NCBI RefSeq assembly: GCF_003462685.1
Contig: NZ_QRVE01000005.1
Location: 1 to 64,000, forward strand
DNA length: 64,000 bases
Direction: 5' to 3'
Origin: Collinsella sp. AF23-4AC
GTDB taxonomy: Bacteria > Actinomycetota > Coriobacteriia > Coriobacteriales > Coriobacteriaceae
Both the position numbers and the translations under genes were made by a program. Below the pieces are notes generated by a model. That model did not search any database and was not told the origin of the DNA. It worked only from the letters and a program-made list of their open reading frames with translations. Shown piece by piece: positions 18,268 to 25,805 of this stretch; the stretch's first letter is position 1, and each line of letters begins with the position of its first letter.

Positions 18268-18295
18268 GTTACGCGGTTTTACCAAACCGCGTAAC
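18268..18295 (+). terminator. Hairpin with TTTTACCAAA core after dtd
   Basis: GTTACGCGG and CCGCGTAAC enclose TTTTACCAAA. Two other copies (22786 and 59844) have the same core but GGCG/CGCC in the stem, so the stem has changed on both sides. It is likely a transcript end, although there is no T-run. Confidence 0.7.
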
Positions 18296-18353
18296 AACTG
18301 GTCATGCGAGGTTGTCGTCTGGTACGTATTTGGGACGGGGCTTATTTAGCTAC

Positions 18354-18383
18354 TTGCGTATGGCGGTAGCAGGGTGCTATAGT
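18354..18383 (+). promoter_or_regulatory. Probable promoter for veg-ispE
   Basis: TTGCGT at 18354-18359 and TATAGT at 18378-18383 are 18 bases apart, about 70 bases before veg. Between dtd and this promoter lies TTTGGGACGGGGCT (18329-18342), related to the GGGAC repeat core. Confidence 0.5.
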
Positions 18384-18450
18384 ATTAGAGTTTTGTCTAT
18401 CTTAGGGGTATTATCCCCTTTTTGAATTGCACCTTCTGGAGGCCCTGTTC

Positions 18451-18747
18451 ATGGAAGAGATGGAAGTCAATCACGTCGACGACATCCACGAGAAGCTGAC
18501 CGATATGGTGGGCGATCGCGTCAAGGTTAAGGCCAACATGGGCCGCACCCGCGTTGTCGAGCGCATGGGCACCATCAAGAGCGTCCACCCCGCCGTCTTC
18601 ATTGTCGAGGTCGACGAGCGTCGTGGCCGCAAGTCGCGTCAGTCCTACCAGTATATCGATGTCCTCACCGGTCAGGTCGAGCTGTTCGACCCCGAGAGCG
18701 GCGAGCATATCTTTACCCCGCTCGGCAATCAGCTCGAGGAGCACTAA
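18451..18747 (+). CDS. veg: Veg-family protein
   Basis: Veg is a small, widely conserved protein of Gram-positive bacteria. In Bacillus subtilis it stimulates biofilm formation, but its biochemical role is unsettled. The 98-residue sequence matches the family core, for example GDRVKVKANMGRTRVVER and FIVEVDERRGRKSRQSYQY. ATG 18451 follows TGGAGG at good spacing; an upstream TTG at 18427 is less likely. It precedes ispE with 2 bases between, the same veg-ispE adjacency as in Bacillus. Confidence 0.9.
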   Translation: MEEMEVNHVDDIHEKLTDMVGDRVKVKANMGRTRVVERMGTIKSVHPAVFIVEVDERRGRKSRQSYQYIDVLTGQVELFDPESGEHIFTPLGNQLEEH

Positions 18748-18749
18748 CG

Positions 18750-19646
18750 GTGACCGATCGGTCCCTGACTCTTTCCGCGCCGGCAAAGATTAACCTCTAC
18801 CTGGGGGTTCATACCGAGCGCGATGACCGCGGCTACCACAGGGTCGATTCCCTGATGGCAGCCGTCGGTCTTTCCGATGCCGTGACGGTCACGCCGGCGC
18901 AGGCGCTGACTGTCCAGACGGTTCCAGCATCAGATTTTCCCATGCAAAAGAATACGGCGTATCGGGCTGCGGTTGCTATGGCCGAGCATTATGGTCGCGA
19001 GGCAAACATCTGCGTGACGATTGAGAAGCGCATTCCATTGTGCGCTGGCTTGGGCGGCCCCTCGACGGATGCGGCCGCGGTCATTGTCGCCTTGGCGGAG
19101 CTCTGGGGAATTGATCGCACCGACCCCGCGCTCGATGACATTGCGCGGGGCATTGGTGCTGACGTCCCGTTCTTTTTGCACGCGAGTCCTGCGTTTTACG
19201 TAGGTGGGGGAGACGTGCTGGCAACTGAGTACCCCGCGCTGCCCGCGACGCCCGTCGTGTTGGTCAAGCCGCGCGAGGCGAGCGTTTCGACAATTGAAGC
19301 CTATCGACGTTTTGACGAGGCCCCGATGCCTGCGGACAAGCCCGGCGCGATGGCTTCTGCCTTGCGTGCTGGTGATGCTGAGACGGCATATGCGCTCATC
19401 CATAACAACTTGGGTGTCATTTCCGCACAGATGGAGCCGCAGATTAAAACGGTCCTCGACTGGCTGCATAAACAGGATGGCACCGTTGCTGTAGATGTGT
19501 GCGGATCGGGTGCCTGCTCGTTTGCCATTTGCGACACCACCGTCACGGCCGAAAGGCTTGCCGACGCTGCCCAGCAAAACGGCTGGTGGTCCTGCGCGAC
19601 GGAGCTCATTCCCAACACGGTTCGCGCCGAAGTGCCAAAGAAGTAA
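18750..19646 (+). CDS. ispE: 4-diphosphocytidyl-2-C-methyl-D-erythritol kinase
   Basis: IspE phosphorylates CDP-methylerythritol in the non-mevalonate isoprenoid pathway. The 298-residue GHMP kinase has SAPAKINLYLGV at the start and the ATP loop PLCAGLGGPSTDAAAV, where the usual GGGSSD is GGPSTD. GTG 18750 is used because it is 2 bases after the veg stop and gives the family N-terminus. The ispD and ispF partners are at 34.9-36.1 kb in this window. Confidence 0.93.
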   Translation: MTDRSLTLSAPAKINLYLGVHTERDDRGYHRVDSLMAAVGLSDAVTVTPAQALTVQTVPASDFPMQKNTAYRAAVAMAEHYGREANICVTIEKRIPLCAGLGGPSTDAAAVIVALAELWGIDRTDPALDDIARGIGADVPFFLHASPAFYVGGGDVLATEYPALPATPVVLVKPREASVSTIEAYRRFDEAPMPADKPGAMASALRAGDAETAYALIHNNLGVISAQMEPQIKTVLDWLHKQDGTVAVDVCGSGACSFAICDTTVTAERLADAAQQNGWWSCATELIPNTVRAEVPKK

Positions 19647-19695
19647 AAATTTCTCTAGCACACGACGGAAATCTTTGTTACTATAGTCGAGCTAA

Positions 19696-19772
19696 CGGGT
19701 TGTGGCTCAGTTTGGTAGAGCACTGCGTTCGGGACGCAGGGGTCGCTGGTTCAAATCCAGTCAACCCGACCA
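19696..19772 (+). tRNA. tRNA-Pro (anticodon CGG)
   Basis: The gene starts CGGGTTG and ends CAACCCGACCA with encoded CCA. The anticodon stem CTGCG/CGCAG holds the loop TTCGGGA, anticodon CGG. The T-arm GGTTCAAATCC is standard. Confidence 0.95.
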
Positions 19773-19782
19773 GAGCATGAGG

Positions 19783-19811
19783 AGGGACCGCTTCTTGCGG
19801 TCCCTTTTTTT
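19783..19811 (+). terminator. Terminator after tRNA-Pro
   Basis: AGGGACCG and CGGTCCCT form the stem, followed by TTTTTT. Confidence 0.88.
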
Positions 19812-19825
19812 AGCTATTGTTGTGA

Positions 19826-19848
19826 TACCGCGATACCCGCGGTATACT
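19826..19848. promoter_or_regulatory. Palindrome overlapping the likely tatA promoter
   Basis: ATACCGCG and CGCGGTAT form an inverted repeat around ATACC, running into TATACT, which would serve as a -10 hexamer for tatA. It may be an operator, or simply a strong hairpin; no regulator is assigned. Confidence 0.35.
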
Positions 19849-19884
19849 CATTCGAGCTTGTCTCGCTGTATTGTGGAGGTCTAC

Positions 19885-20160
19885 ATGTTTGGACTGAGGG
19901 CTCCTGAGCTCATCATTATTCTCGTCGTTGTCCTGATTATCTTCGGGCCCAAGAACCTGCCGAAGCTCGGCAAGTCCCTCGGCTCTACCGTCAAGAATAT
20001 CCGCGAGGGTATGGAGGGCGACGATAAGGCCGAGACCAAGCAGGCCGAGGAGGTCGTGGTCGAGCAGTCCGAGGAGGACAAGGAGATCGCTGAGCTCGAG
20101 GCCAAGCTCGCTGCTGCCAAGAAGAAGCAGGCAGAGGACAGCGACGCGGACGCAGAGTAG
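19885..20160 (+). CDS. tatA: Sec-independent protein translocase TatA/TatE-type
   Basis: TatA forms the pore-like assembly that exports folded proteins with twin-arginine signals. The 91-residue protein has one N-terminal membrane helix (residues about 7-21, ELIIILVVVLIIFGP), the FGPKNLPKLGKSLG hinge and amphipathic helix, then a charged Glu/Lys-rich tail. TGGAGG precedes ATG 19885. No tatC is in the window. The ABC lipoprotein at 54.4 kb carries a possible Tat signal, a potential client. Confidence 0.9.
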   Translation: MFGLRAPELIIILVVVLIIFGPKNLPKLGKSLGSTVKNIREGMEGDDKAETKQAEEVVVEQSEEDKEIAELEAKLAAAKKKQAEDSDADAE

Positions 20161-20185
20161 TCCCATCCCTTTGGGGTGAGCACCT

Positions 20186-20218
20186 GACCGGCTTGCCCGC
20201 AGGCTAGCCGGTCTTTTT
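20186..20218 (+). terminator. Terminator after tatA
   Basis: GACCGGCT and AGCCGGTC form the stem, followed by TTTTT. Confidence 0.87.
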
Positions 20219-20266
20219 CGTTTTGTTGACAGTTGATTGTTTGATCAGAGTTGGGGAGATATCCGT

Positions 20267-20737
20267 ATGGACGCAAGCCAGATCGTACTGACCGCTGAGG
20301 GCCGCCAGAAGCTCGTCGAGGAGCTCGCTTGGCGTGAGGGCGATTACGCCAAGGAGATCGTCGAGGACATCAAGGAAGCCCGCGCGTTCGGCGACCTTTC
20401 GGAGAACTCCGAGTACGACGCCGCTAAGGACAAGCAGGCCCAGAACGCCGCTCGTATTGCCGAGATCCAGGCCATCCTCGCCAACGCTCAGATCGCTGCC
20501 AGCACGGGCGACCTGACCGTCTCCATTGGCTCGACCGTCACCCTGGTCGACCCCAACGGTGAGCTCATCGAGGTCACGCTTGTCGGTACCACCGAGACCA
20601 ACTCGCTCGAGCACAAGATCTCCAACGAGTCTCCGGTCGGTCACGCCATCATCGGTCACGGCGAGGGCGATTCCGTCGAGGTCGTTACGCCTTCCGGCAA
20701 GACTCGCGTCTACACCATCGCCAAGATCGCACGCTAG
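20267..20737 (+). CDS. greA: Transcription elongation factor GreA
   Basis: GreA rescues backtracked RNA polymerase by stimulating transcript cleavage. The 156-residue protein has the N-terminal coiled coil (about residues 1-75) with the acidic tip motif GDLSENSEYDAAK and the C-terminal FKBP-like domain ending in TPSGKTRVYTIAKIAR. ATG 20267 follows GGGGAG. A TTGACA hexamer lies at about 20226. It precedes lysS, an arrangement seen in many Gram-positive genomes. Confidence 0.95.
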   Translation: MDASQIVLTAEGRQKLVEELAWREGDYAKEIVEDIKEARAFGDLSENSEYDAAKDKQAQNAARIAEIQAILANAQIAASTGDLTVSIGSTVTLVDPNGELIEVTLVGTTETNSLEHKISNESPVGHAIIGHGEGDSVEVVTPSGKTRVYTIAKIAR

Positions 20738-20765
20738 ACCACGGTCCCGCGTAAAGGTATGTTTT

Positions 20766-20799
20766 CGCTCCCTGGGACCGAATCCTGGGGAGCGTTTTA
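20766..20799 (+). terminator. Hairpin between greA and lysS
   Basis: CGCTCCC and GGGGAGCG form the stem around GGACCGAATCC, followed by TTTTAG. It could lower read-through into lysS. Confidence 0.65.
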
Positions 20800-20816
20800 G
20801 TTTGAGGAGCTAACTT

Positions 20817-22781
20817 ATGGCAGAGAACCAGAACGCCGCCGATCAGGCATCGACGCTCAACGACGAGCGCGCCACCCGCCTGGCCAAGCGCGCCGCCCTG
20901 TTCGAGGCGGGCCAGAACCCCTATCCCGAGCACTCTGAGCTTGAGGACTACGTCGCCGATATCGAGGCTAAGTACGCCGAGCTTGCCGATGGCGAGGACA
21001 CCGAGGACGTCGTGAAGATCGCCGGCCGCGTGGTCGCCAAGCGCGGTCAGGGCAAGATCATGTTCATCGTCGTGCGCGATGCGACTGCCGAGATTCAGCT
21101 GTTCTGCCGCATCAACGACATGGACGAGGCTGCCTGGAATACGCTCAAGGCCCTCGACCTGGGCGACATCCTGGGCGTGACCGGCGTGGTCGTGCGCACC
21201 CAGCGCGGCCAGCTTTCCGTTGCCCCTAAGAGCGCGACCCTGCTTGCCAAGGCCGTTCGTCCGCTGCCCGAGAAGTTCCACGGTCTTTCCGACAAGGAGA
21301 CCCGCTATCGCCAGCGCTATGTCGACCTGATCGCCAACGACGATGTTCGCGAGACCTTCCGTAAGCGTTCGCAGATTCTCTCCACCTTCCGTCGCTTTAT
21401 GGAGTCCGACGGCTACATGGAGGTCGAGACCCCCATCTTGCAGACCATCCAGGGCGGCGCTACGGCTAAGCCGTTCATTACCCACTTCAACGCGCTCGAT
21501 CAGGAGTGCTACCTGCGTATTGCCACCGAGCTGCACCTCAAGCGCTGCATTGTCGGTGGTTTTGAGCGCGTGTTCGAGATCGGCCGCATCTTCCGTAACG
21601 AGGGCATGGACCTTACTCACAACCCCGAGTTCACCACGATGGAGGCCTACCGTGCCTTCTCCGACCTCGAGGGCATGAAGGCGCTCGCCCAGGGTGTCAT
21701 TAAGGCGGCTAACAAGGCCATCGGCAACCCCGAGGTCATCGAGTACCAGGGCCAGACCATCGACCTTTCTGGCGAGTGGGCCAGCCGTCCCATGACCGAC
21801 ATCGTCTCCGACGTGCTCGGCAAGCAGGTCACCATCGACACGCCGGTCGAGGAGCTTGCTGCCGCCGCGCGCGAGAAGGGCCTGGAGATTAAGCCCGAGT
21901 GGACCGCCGGCAAGATTATCGCCGAGATTTACGATGAGCTGGGCGAGGACACCATCGTCAACCCGACCTTCGTGTGCGATTACCCCATCGAGGTCAGCCC
22001 GCTTGCCAAGCGCTTTGAGGACGACCCGCGCCTGACGCACCGCTTTGAGCTGGTTATTGCCGGTCACGAGTACGCCAACGCGTTCTCCGAGCTCAACGAC
22101 CCGGTCGACCAGGCTGAGCGCTTTGCTGCCCAGATGGCCGAGAAGGCCGGCGGCGACGACGAGGCCATGGAGTATGACGAGGACTACGTGCGCGCCCTCG
22201 AGTACGGTATGCCTCCCGCGGGCGGCATTGGCATTGGTATCGACCGCGTGGTCATGCTGCTTACTAACCAGGCTTCTATCCGCGACGTGCTGCTGTTCCC
22301 GCACATGAAGCCCGAGAAGGGTTTCCAGTCCGGTGCCGCTGCCGCCAAGGCTGCCGAGGCCGGCAACGCCGCGAGCCCGTTCGTTAAGTCGCTTAAGCCC
22401 ACGCTCGATTACTCCAAGATCGCCGTTGAGCCGCTGTTTGAGGAGTTCGTCGACTTTGATACCTTCTCCAAGAGCGATTTCCGCGCTGTGAAGGTCAAGG
22501 CATGCGAGGCCGTCAAGAAGTCCAAGAAGCTGCTGAACTTTACGCTCGACGACGGTACCGGTACCGACCGCACCATCCTCTCCGGTATTCACGCTTATTA
22601 CGAGCCCGAGGACCTGGTCGGCAAGACCTTGCTCGCCATCACCAACCTGCCTCCGCGCAAGATGATGGGTATTCCCAGCTGCGGCATGCTGATCAGCGCT
22701 GTCCACGAGGAGGAGGGCGAGGAGCGCCTCAACCTGATCCAGCTCGACGCCTCCATCCCCGCCGGCGCAAAGATGTACTAG
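20817..22781 (+). CDS. lysS: Lysyl-tRNA synthetase (class II) with C-terminal tRNA-binding domain
   Basis: LysS charges tRNA-Lys. The class II core has the OB-fold anticodon domain (about residues 60-165) and motifs 2 and 3 as FRNEGMDLTHNPEFTTME and GIGIGIDRVVMLLT. Typical bacterial LysS ends about 500 residues in. Here a further segment, about residues 535-654, matches the EMAPII/Trbp111-type tRNA-binding domain found at the end of many methionyl-tRNA synthetases (FRAVKVKACEAVKKSKKLL, NLPPRKMMGIPSCGMLISA). The chain is therefore 654 residues. The fusion presumably increases tRNA affinity; that is inference. Confidence 0.94.
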   Translation: MAENQNAADQASTLNDERATRLAKRAALFEAGQNPYPEHSELEDYVADIEAKYAELADGEDTEDVVKIAGRVVAKRGQGKIMFIVVRDATAEIQLFCRINDMDEAAWNTLKALDLGDILGVTGVVVRTQRGQLSVAPKSATLLAKAVRPLPEKFHGLSDKETRYRQRYVDLIANDDVRETFRKRSQILSTFRRFMESDGYMEVETPILQTIQGGATAKPFITHFNALDQECYLRIATELHLKRCIVGGFERVFEIGRIFRNEGMDLTHNPEFTTMEAYRAFSDLEGMKALAQGVIKAANKAIGNPEVIEYQGQTIDLSGEWASRPMTDIVSDVLGKQVTIDTPVEELAAAAREKGLEIKPEWTAGKIIAEIYDELGEDTIVNPTFVCDYPIEVSPLAKRFEDDPRLTHRFELVIAGHEYANAFSELNDPVDQAERFAAQMAEKAGGDDEAMEYDEDYVRALEYGMPPAGGIGIGIDRVVMLLTNQASIRDVLLFPHMKPEKGFQSGAAAAKAAEAGNAASPFVKSLKPTLDYSKIAVEPLFEEFVDFDTFSKSDFRAVKVKACEAVKKSKKLLNFTLDDGTGTDRTILSGIHAYYEPEDLVGKTLLAITNLPPRKMMGIPSCGMLISAVHEEEGEERLNLIQLDASIPAGAKMY

Positions 22782-22783
22782 GG

Positions 22784-22813
22784 GGTTACGGCGTTTTACC
22801 AAACGCCGTAACC
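22784..22813 (+). terminator. Hairpin with TTTTACCAAA core after lysS
   Basis: GGTTACGGCG and CGCCGTAACC enclose TTTTACCAAA. It lies 2 bases after the lysS stop. The same sequence recurs at 59844 after another gene. Confidence 0.75.
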
Positions 22814-22832
22814 GCTCGACGCTGCGCGCCGC

Positions 22833-22918
22833 CCAGAGCGACAATTTGTCATTCAAAAGGCAAGGCATGACCAGAAGGTCTATGCCTTGCCTTTTTCATG
22901 CCAACTTGTTCGCTCTGG
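22833..22918. repeat. Composite intergenic repeat with GACCAGAAGGTC core, copy 1
   Basis: Outer arms CCAGAGCGACAA (22833-22844) and TTGTTCGCTCTGG (22906-22918) enclose an inner hairpin, AAGGCAAGGCAT...ATGCCTTGCCTT, around GACCAGAAGGTC. A second copy is at about 59892-59980, with a different inner stem. The inner hairpin is followed by TTTTT and can act as a terminator. Confidence 0.75.
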
Positions 22919-23146
22919 ACGTCGCTCGCTGTCCGTCCTCTATCTGCGGTGTTGCCCTGGTTGGCACTTAGGGACGTTCCTTTTCTGCCGGCACTTGGGG
23001 ACAGTCCTTGTCAAGCTATTGGTGCAAGGGAGACGACTGCCCAACGGATATTGCGCACATGGCTCGCATGACAGTCGTCTCTTTTATGTTTCCTTTAGCC
23101 GCTGCTGCCTAGGATGGAAGTTAGTCGGCAGGAAGGGAGCGTCTAT
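22919..23146. other. Intergenic region with degenerate GGGAC repeat pieces
   Basis: No gene is seen. TAGGGACGTTCCTTTT (about 22970) and TTGGGGACAGTCCTTGTCAA (about 22997) look like decayed copies of the GGGACAGG repeat family. A short GACAGTCGTCTC / GAGACGACTG inverted pair lies at about 23030-23081 and may form a terminator before the next gene. Confidence 0.45.
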
Positions 23147-24715
23147 ATGGACGACGCGAGCGAGCGTGCAATCGAAGAGGACATGCTCGATCAGTTCAAC
23201 TACTTTGATGATGAGGACGAGGAGCTGATCGATCGTCGCGAGCCAGCGCCGCTTGATTCCTTTGATCTGGTCGATGAAGAGGCTGATGAGGTTGAGGGTG
23301 AATCAGTGGAGCCCCCACAGCCTTCGCGCCTTGACTCGCTGCTTTCGAGAGCCCCCATGCACCACGGCGTTCGTGCCGGCGCGCTCCATATGAAAACTGA
23401 CTGGCACCAGATCGTGACGGCAGGCGATGAGCTTGCCGTCGATGCGCCACTCACCGATAAGTCATCCATCATCTGCCGCACCGGCATGCTTATGCTGGCA
23501 AGCGGAACAGGTGCCTGGCGCGTGCGCGATACCATGAATCGTGTTGCTGCCGTACTCGGCGTCACGATTCACGTCGACCTGAGTCTTCTGTCGTTTGAGT
23601 GCACTTGCATCGAAGATGGCCACTGCTTTAACGAGGTTGTCAGCCTGCCCACAACGGGAGTCAATACCCATCGCATTTGGATGATGGAGAGTTTCCTCAA
23701 GGAAATCGAGACCTATGGTCGTCGCTTCACGGTACACGAGTATCACGAGATGCTCAGGACCGTTGAGAGCTCAAAGCCCGATTACTCTCCCTGGCAACAG
23801 GGCCTTGCGGCAGCCTGTGCTTGCGGCGCCTTCGTCTTTTTGCTCGGCGGCGGCCCTATCGAGATGGCCTGCGCATTCGTAGGCGCTGGTGTCGGCAACT
23901 TTGCTCGCTCCCATATTCTCAAGCAGGGTCTTGGCCAGTTTAGCGCGCTGACGACGGGCGTTGCGCTCGCTTGCGTTTCGTATCTGCTGGCATTGCTCGG
24001 CCTTGGCCAGGTCGTACCGGGGGCAATGTCGCACCAAGAAGGCTATATCGGCGCCATGCTCTTTGTGATTCCCGGCTTTCCCCTCATTACGGCAGGCCTC
24101 GACATCGCTAAGCTCGATATGCGAAGCGGCATTGAACGTCTTTCGTATGCTGTGTCGATTATTGTGATGGCGACCCTCGTAGGTTGGATGGTTGCCGAAT
24201 GTGTGGGGCTGGCACCGGATGATTTTGCCCCGCTCGGCCTTTCGCCGCTTGCTCTTACTCTCCTGCGCGTGGTGATGAGCTTCGTTGGCGTATTCGGCTT
24301 CTCGGTGATGTTCAACAGCCCGGTAAAGATGGCCGCGGCAGCTGGGCTGATCGGCGCCGTGTCCAATACCTTGCGCCTTACGCTCGTCGATGCGCCGACG
24401 ATGCTTCCCTTCCTGGGCCTCAGCGCGGGAATGCCTCCCGAGGCGGCAGCGTTTATCGGCGCGCTGGTATCGGGGCTGCTGGCAAGCTTGGCCGAAGTCA
24501 AGCTCACCTACCCACGTATCGCCCTCACGGTGCCATCAATTGTCATTATGGTGCCGGGCCTGTATCTGTATCGCTCGATGTACTACATGTGCACCTTCGA
24601 TACGGTCAATATGCTCGGTTGGTTTGTGCGTGCAGTGCTCATCGTGGCGTTTTTGCCCGTTGGTCTGGGTGTGGCACGTACACTCACCGACCCTCGCTGG
24701 CGCCACACCAGCTAA
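23147..24715 (+). CDS. Threonine/serine exporter family membrane protein (ThrE-like)
   Basis: The 522-residue protein has an acidic soluble N-terminus (about residues 1-75), a ThrE-type cytoplasmic domain (about 80-225) and then about ten membrane helices (about 230-515), covering both halves of the ThrE architecture (DUF1212 plus the C-terminal ThrE domain) in one chain. Corynebacterium ThrE exports threonine and serine; here the substrate is inferred only from the family. ATG 23147 follows GGAAGGGAG. The following gap is a repeat hairpin. Confidence 0.8.
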   Translation: MDDASERAIEEDMLDQFNYFDDEDEELIDRREPAPLDSFDLVDEEADEVEGESVEPPQPSRLDSLLSRAPMHHGVRAGALHMKTDWHQIVTAGDELAVDAPLTDKSSIICRTGMLMLASGTGAWRVRDTMNRVAAVLGVTIHVDLSLLSFECTCIEDGHCFNEVVSLPTTGVNTHRIWMMESFLKEIETYGRRFTVHEYHEMLRTVESSKPDYSPWQQGLAAACACGAFVFLLGGGPIEMACAFVGAGVGNFARSHILKQGLGQFSALTTGVALACVSYLLALLGLGQVVPGAMSHQEGYIGAMLFVIPGFPLITAGLDIAKLDMRSGIERLSYAVSIIVMATLVGWMVAECVGLAPDDFAPLGLSPLALTLLRVVMSFVGVFGFSVMFNSPVKMAAAAGLIGAVSNTLRLTLVDAPTMLPFLGLSAGMPPEAAAFIGALVSGLLASLAEVKLTYPRIALTVPSIVIMVPGLYLYRSMYYMCTFDTVNMLGWFVRAVLIVAFLPVGLGVARTLTDPRWRHTS

Positions 24716-24748
24716 TTGGTGCAAGGAGGACAGGTCACTTTGCACCAA
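24716..24748. repeat. Dispersed hairpin, GGACAGG family, copy with TTGGTGCAA stem
   Basis: TTGGTGCAA and TTGCACCAA enclose GGAGGACAGGTCACT. It starts directly after the ThrE gene stop. The loop retains GGACAGG; the stem is unlike the other copies. Confidence 0.7.
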
Positions 24749-24933
24749 ATGAGTTGCGGTGAAATAGAGACTGAATTGCTGCTTAAAGGGTCAAAACAGT
24801 CCGTATTCCACCGCAACTTATGGGGTCGGGGGATTATTGGTGCCCTGCATCTTCATAAACTCAACGCTTACGAAGCACGTGCCTTTCGTGCTAGGCTGGT
24901 TTTACCACATAAGTAGTCGCAGACGCACGTATC
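24749..24933. other. Intergenic region with a long-armed inverted repeat
   Basis: AGTTGCGGTG at 24752-24761 and CACCGCAACT at 24809-24818 form a stem with an internal GACTG/CAGTC pairing. No coding region is seen. Together with the terminator that follows, a small structured RNA of about 230 bases is possible but unproven. Confidence 0.4.
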
Positions 24934-24985
24934 ACGGGCGGGCGAGATGAAGTCCCAACAGCTCCATCTCGCCCGCCCGTTTTTG
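24934..24985 (+). terminator. Strong terminator-like hairpin upstream of the DUF2798 gene
   Basis: ACGGGCGGGCGAGATG and CATCTCGCCCGCCCGT pair perfectly over 16 bases, followed by TTTTTG. It sits 40 bases before the next gene, so it either ends an unseen upstream transcript or attenuates the gene. Confidence 0.85.
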
Positions 24986-25025
24986 TTGTGCACTGCGGCA
25001 CAACACAGAAAGGATTTCGCCCTTT

Positions 25026-25619
25026 ATGCCTATCAACAAACGAGAGAGCCTGCTGTTCACCTTTATCATGTGCTTTTGCATGGTGCTCTGGATGAGCATC
25101 TACAACGTTGCCCTGCAGCATGGGGCCATCAACGGCGAGGTTGTTGCCGCCGCGTGGCTCGGCTTCCCCGTTGCCTACGTTTTTGCCATGTGCTGCGACT
25201 GGTTTGTTGCCAGCCCCCTTGCCAAGGGTTTCGCCTTTAAGTTCCTGGTCACGCCGGGCAAGAGCTCGCCGCTTGCCATGACGCTCGCCGTCAGCTCCTG
25301 CATGGTCGTTCCCATGGTCATCATCATGTCGCTCTACGGCGCGTGCGAAGGCCTGTTCCATATGCCCGGCGGCCCGCTTGCCAATTTGCAGACGCTGCCG
25401 ATGATGTGGCTCGTCAACATTCCGCGCAACTTTATCATGGCCCTGCCTTGGAACCTGCTAGTGGCTGGTCCGGTTGCTCGCTTTGTCTTCCGCCGCGCCT
25501 TCCCCATGGGAACCGTCTTTGAAGAGCGGCATATGGAGCTCGTGCGTATGCCTGGCGCTCCCGTTGCCGATGCTGTCAATAACGTTGTCGAGGACATGGG
25601 TGCCGAGCCCGCCTGCTAG
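25026..25619 (+). CDS. DUF2798 family membrane protein
   Basis: This 197-residue protein has four probable membrane helices, arranged as two repeats: each has a helix rich in small residues, for example MCFCMVLWMSIYN and ISCMVVPMVIIMSLYG-like segments, as in DUF2798 proteins. Function is unknown for the family. GAAAGGA precedes the ATG. A perfect hairpin with T-run lies just upstream, so expression may be attenuated. Confidence 0.75.
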   Translation: MPINKRESLLFTFIMCFCMVLWMSIYNVALQHGAINGEVVAAAWLGFPVAYVFAMCCDWFVASPLAKGFAFKFLVTPGKSSPLAMTLAVSSCMVVPMVIIMSLYGACEGLFHMPGGPLANLQTLPMMWLVNIPRNFIMALPWNLLVAGPVARFVFRRAFPMGTVFEERHMELVRMPGAPVADAVNNVVEDMGAEPAC

Positions 25620-25717
25620 GCAACGCTCAAAACCAAACCGCCAAACGGACCCGAGCAATTCCTTTTTTGTAGACGTTGTCGCGCGGCTACGGGTGGGAAA
25701 GGTCCCAACGGTTAACA

Positions 25718-25770
25718 TATACTCCATATGGGTAAAGAGACCAAAGCGCTGCCGCGGGGCGGCGCTTTGC
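25718..25770 (+). promoter_or_regulatory. Likely clpC promoter and leader hairpin
   Basis: TATACT at 25718-25723 can act as a -10 hexamer. A hairpin, CAAAGCGC and GCGCTTTG, lies in the leader at 25742-25769. I found no CIRCE, HAIR or CtsR-type site, so heat-shock control cannot be assigned from sequence. Confidence 0.4.
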
Positions 25771-25805
25771 GTTTGAAAAAACTAGCTCGTCTAAGAGGAA
25801 CTAGC

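Noticed and set aside
20685..22868. Very long minus-strand open frame (727 codons) opposite lysS
   Set aside because: It is the antisense shadow of a high-GC gene with a clear class II synthetase on the plus strand; no family, start or ribosome site supports it.
25620..25805. CIRCE, HAIR or CtsR site upstream of clpC
   Set aside because: None of the consensus sequences is present; only a -10 hexamer and a hairpin are visible.
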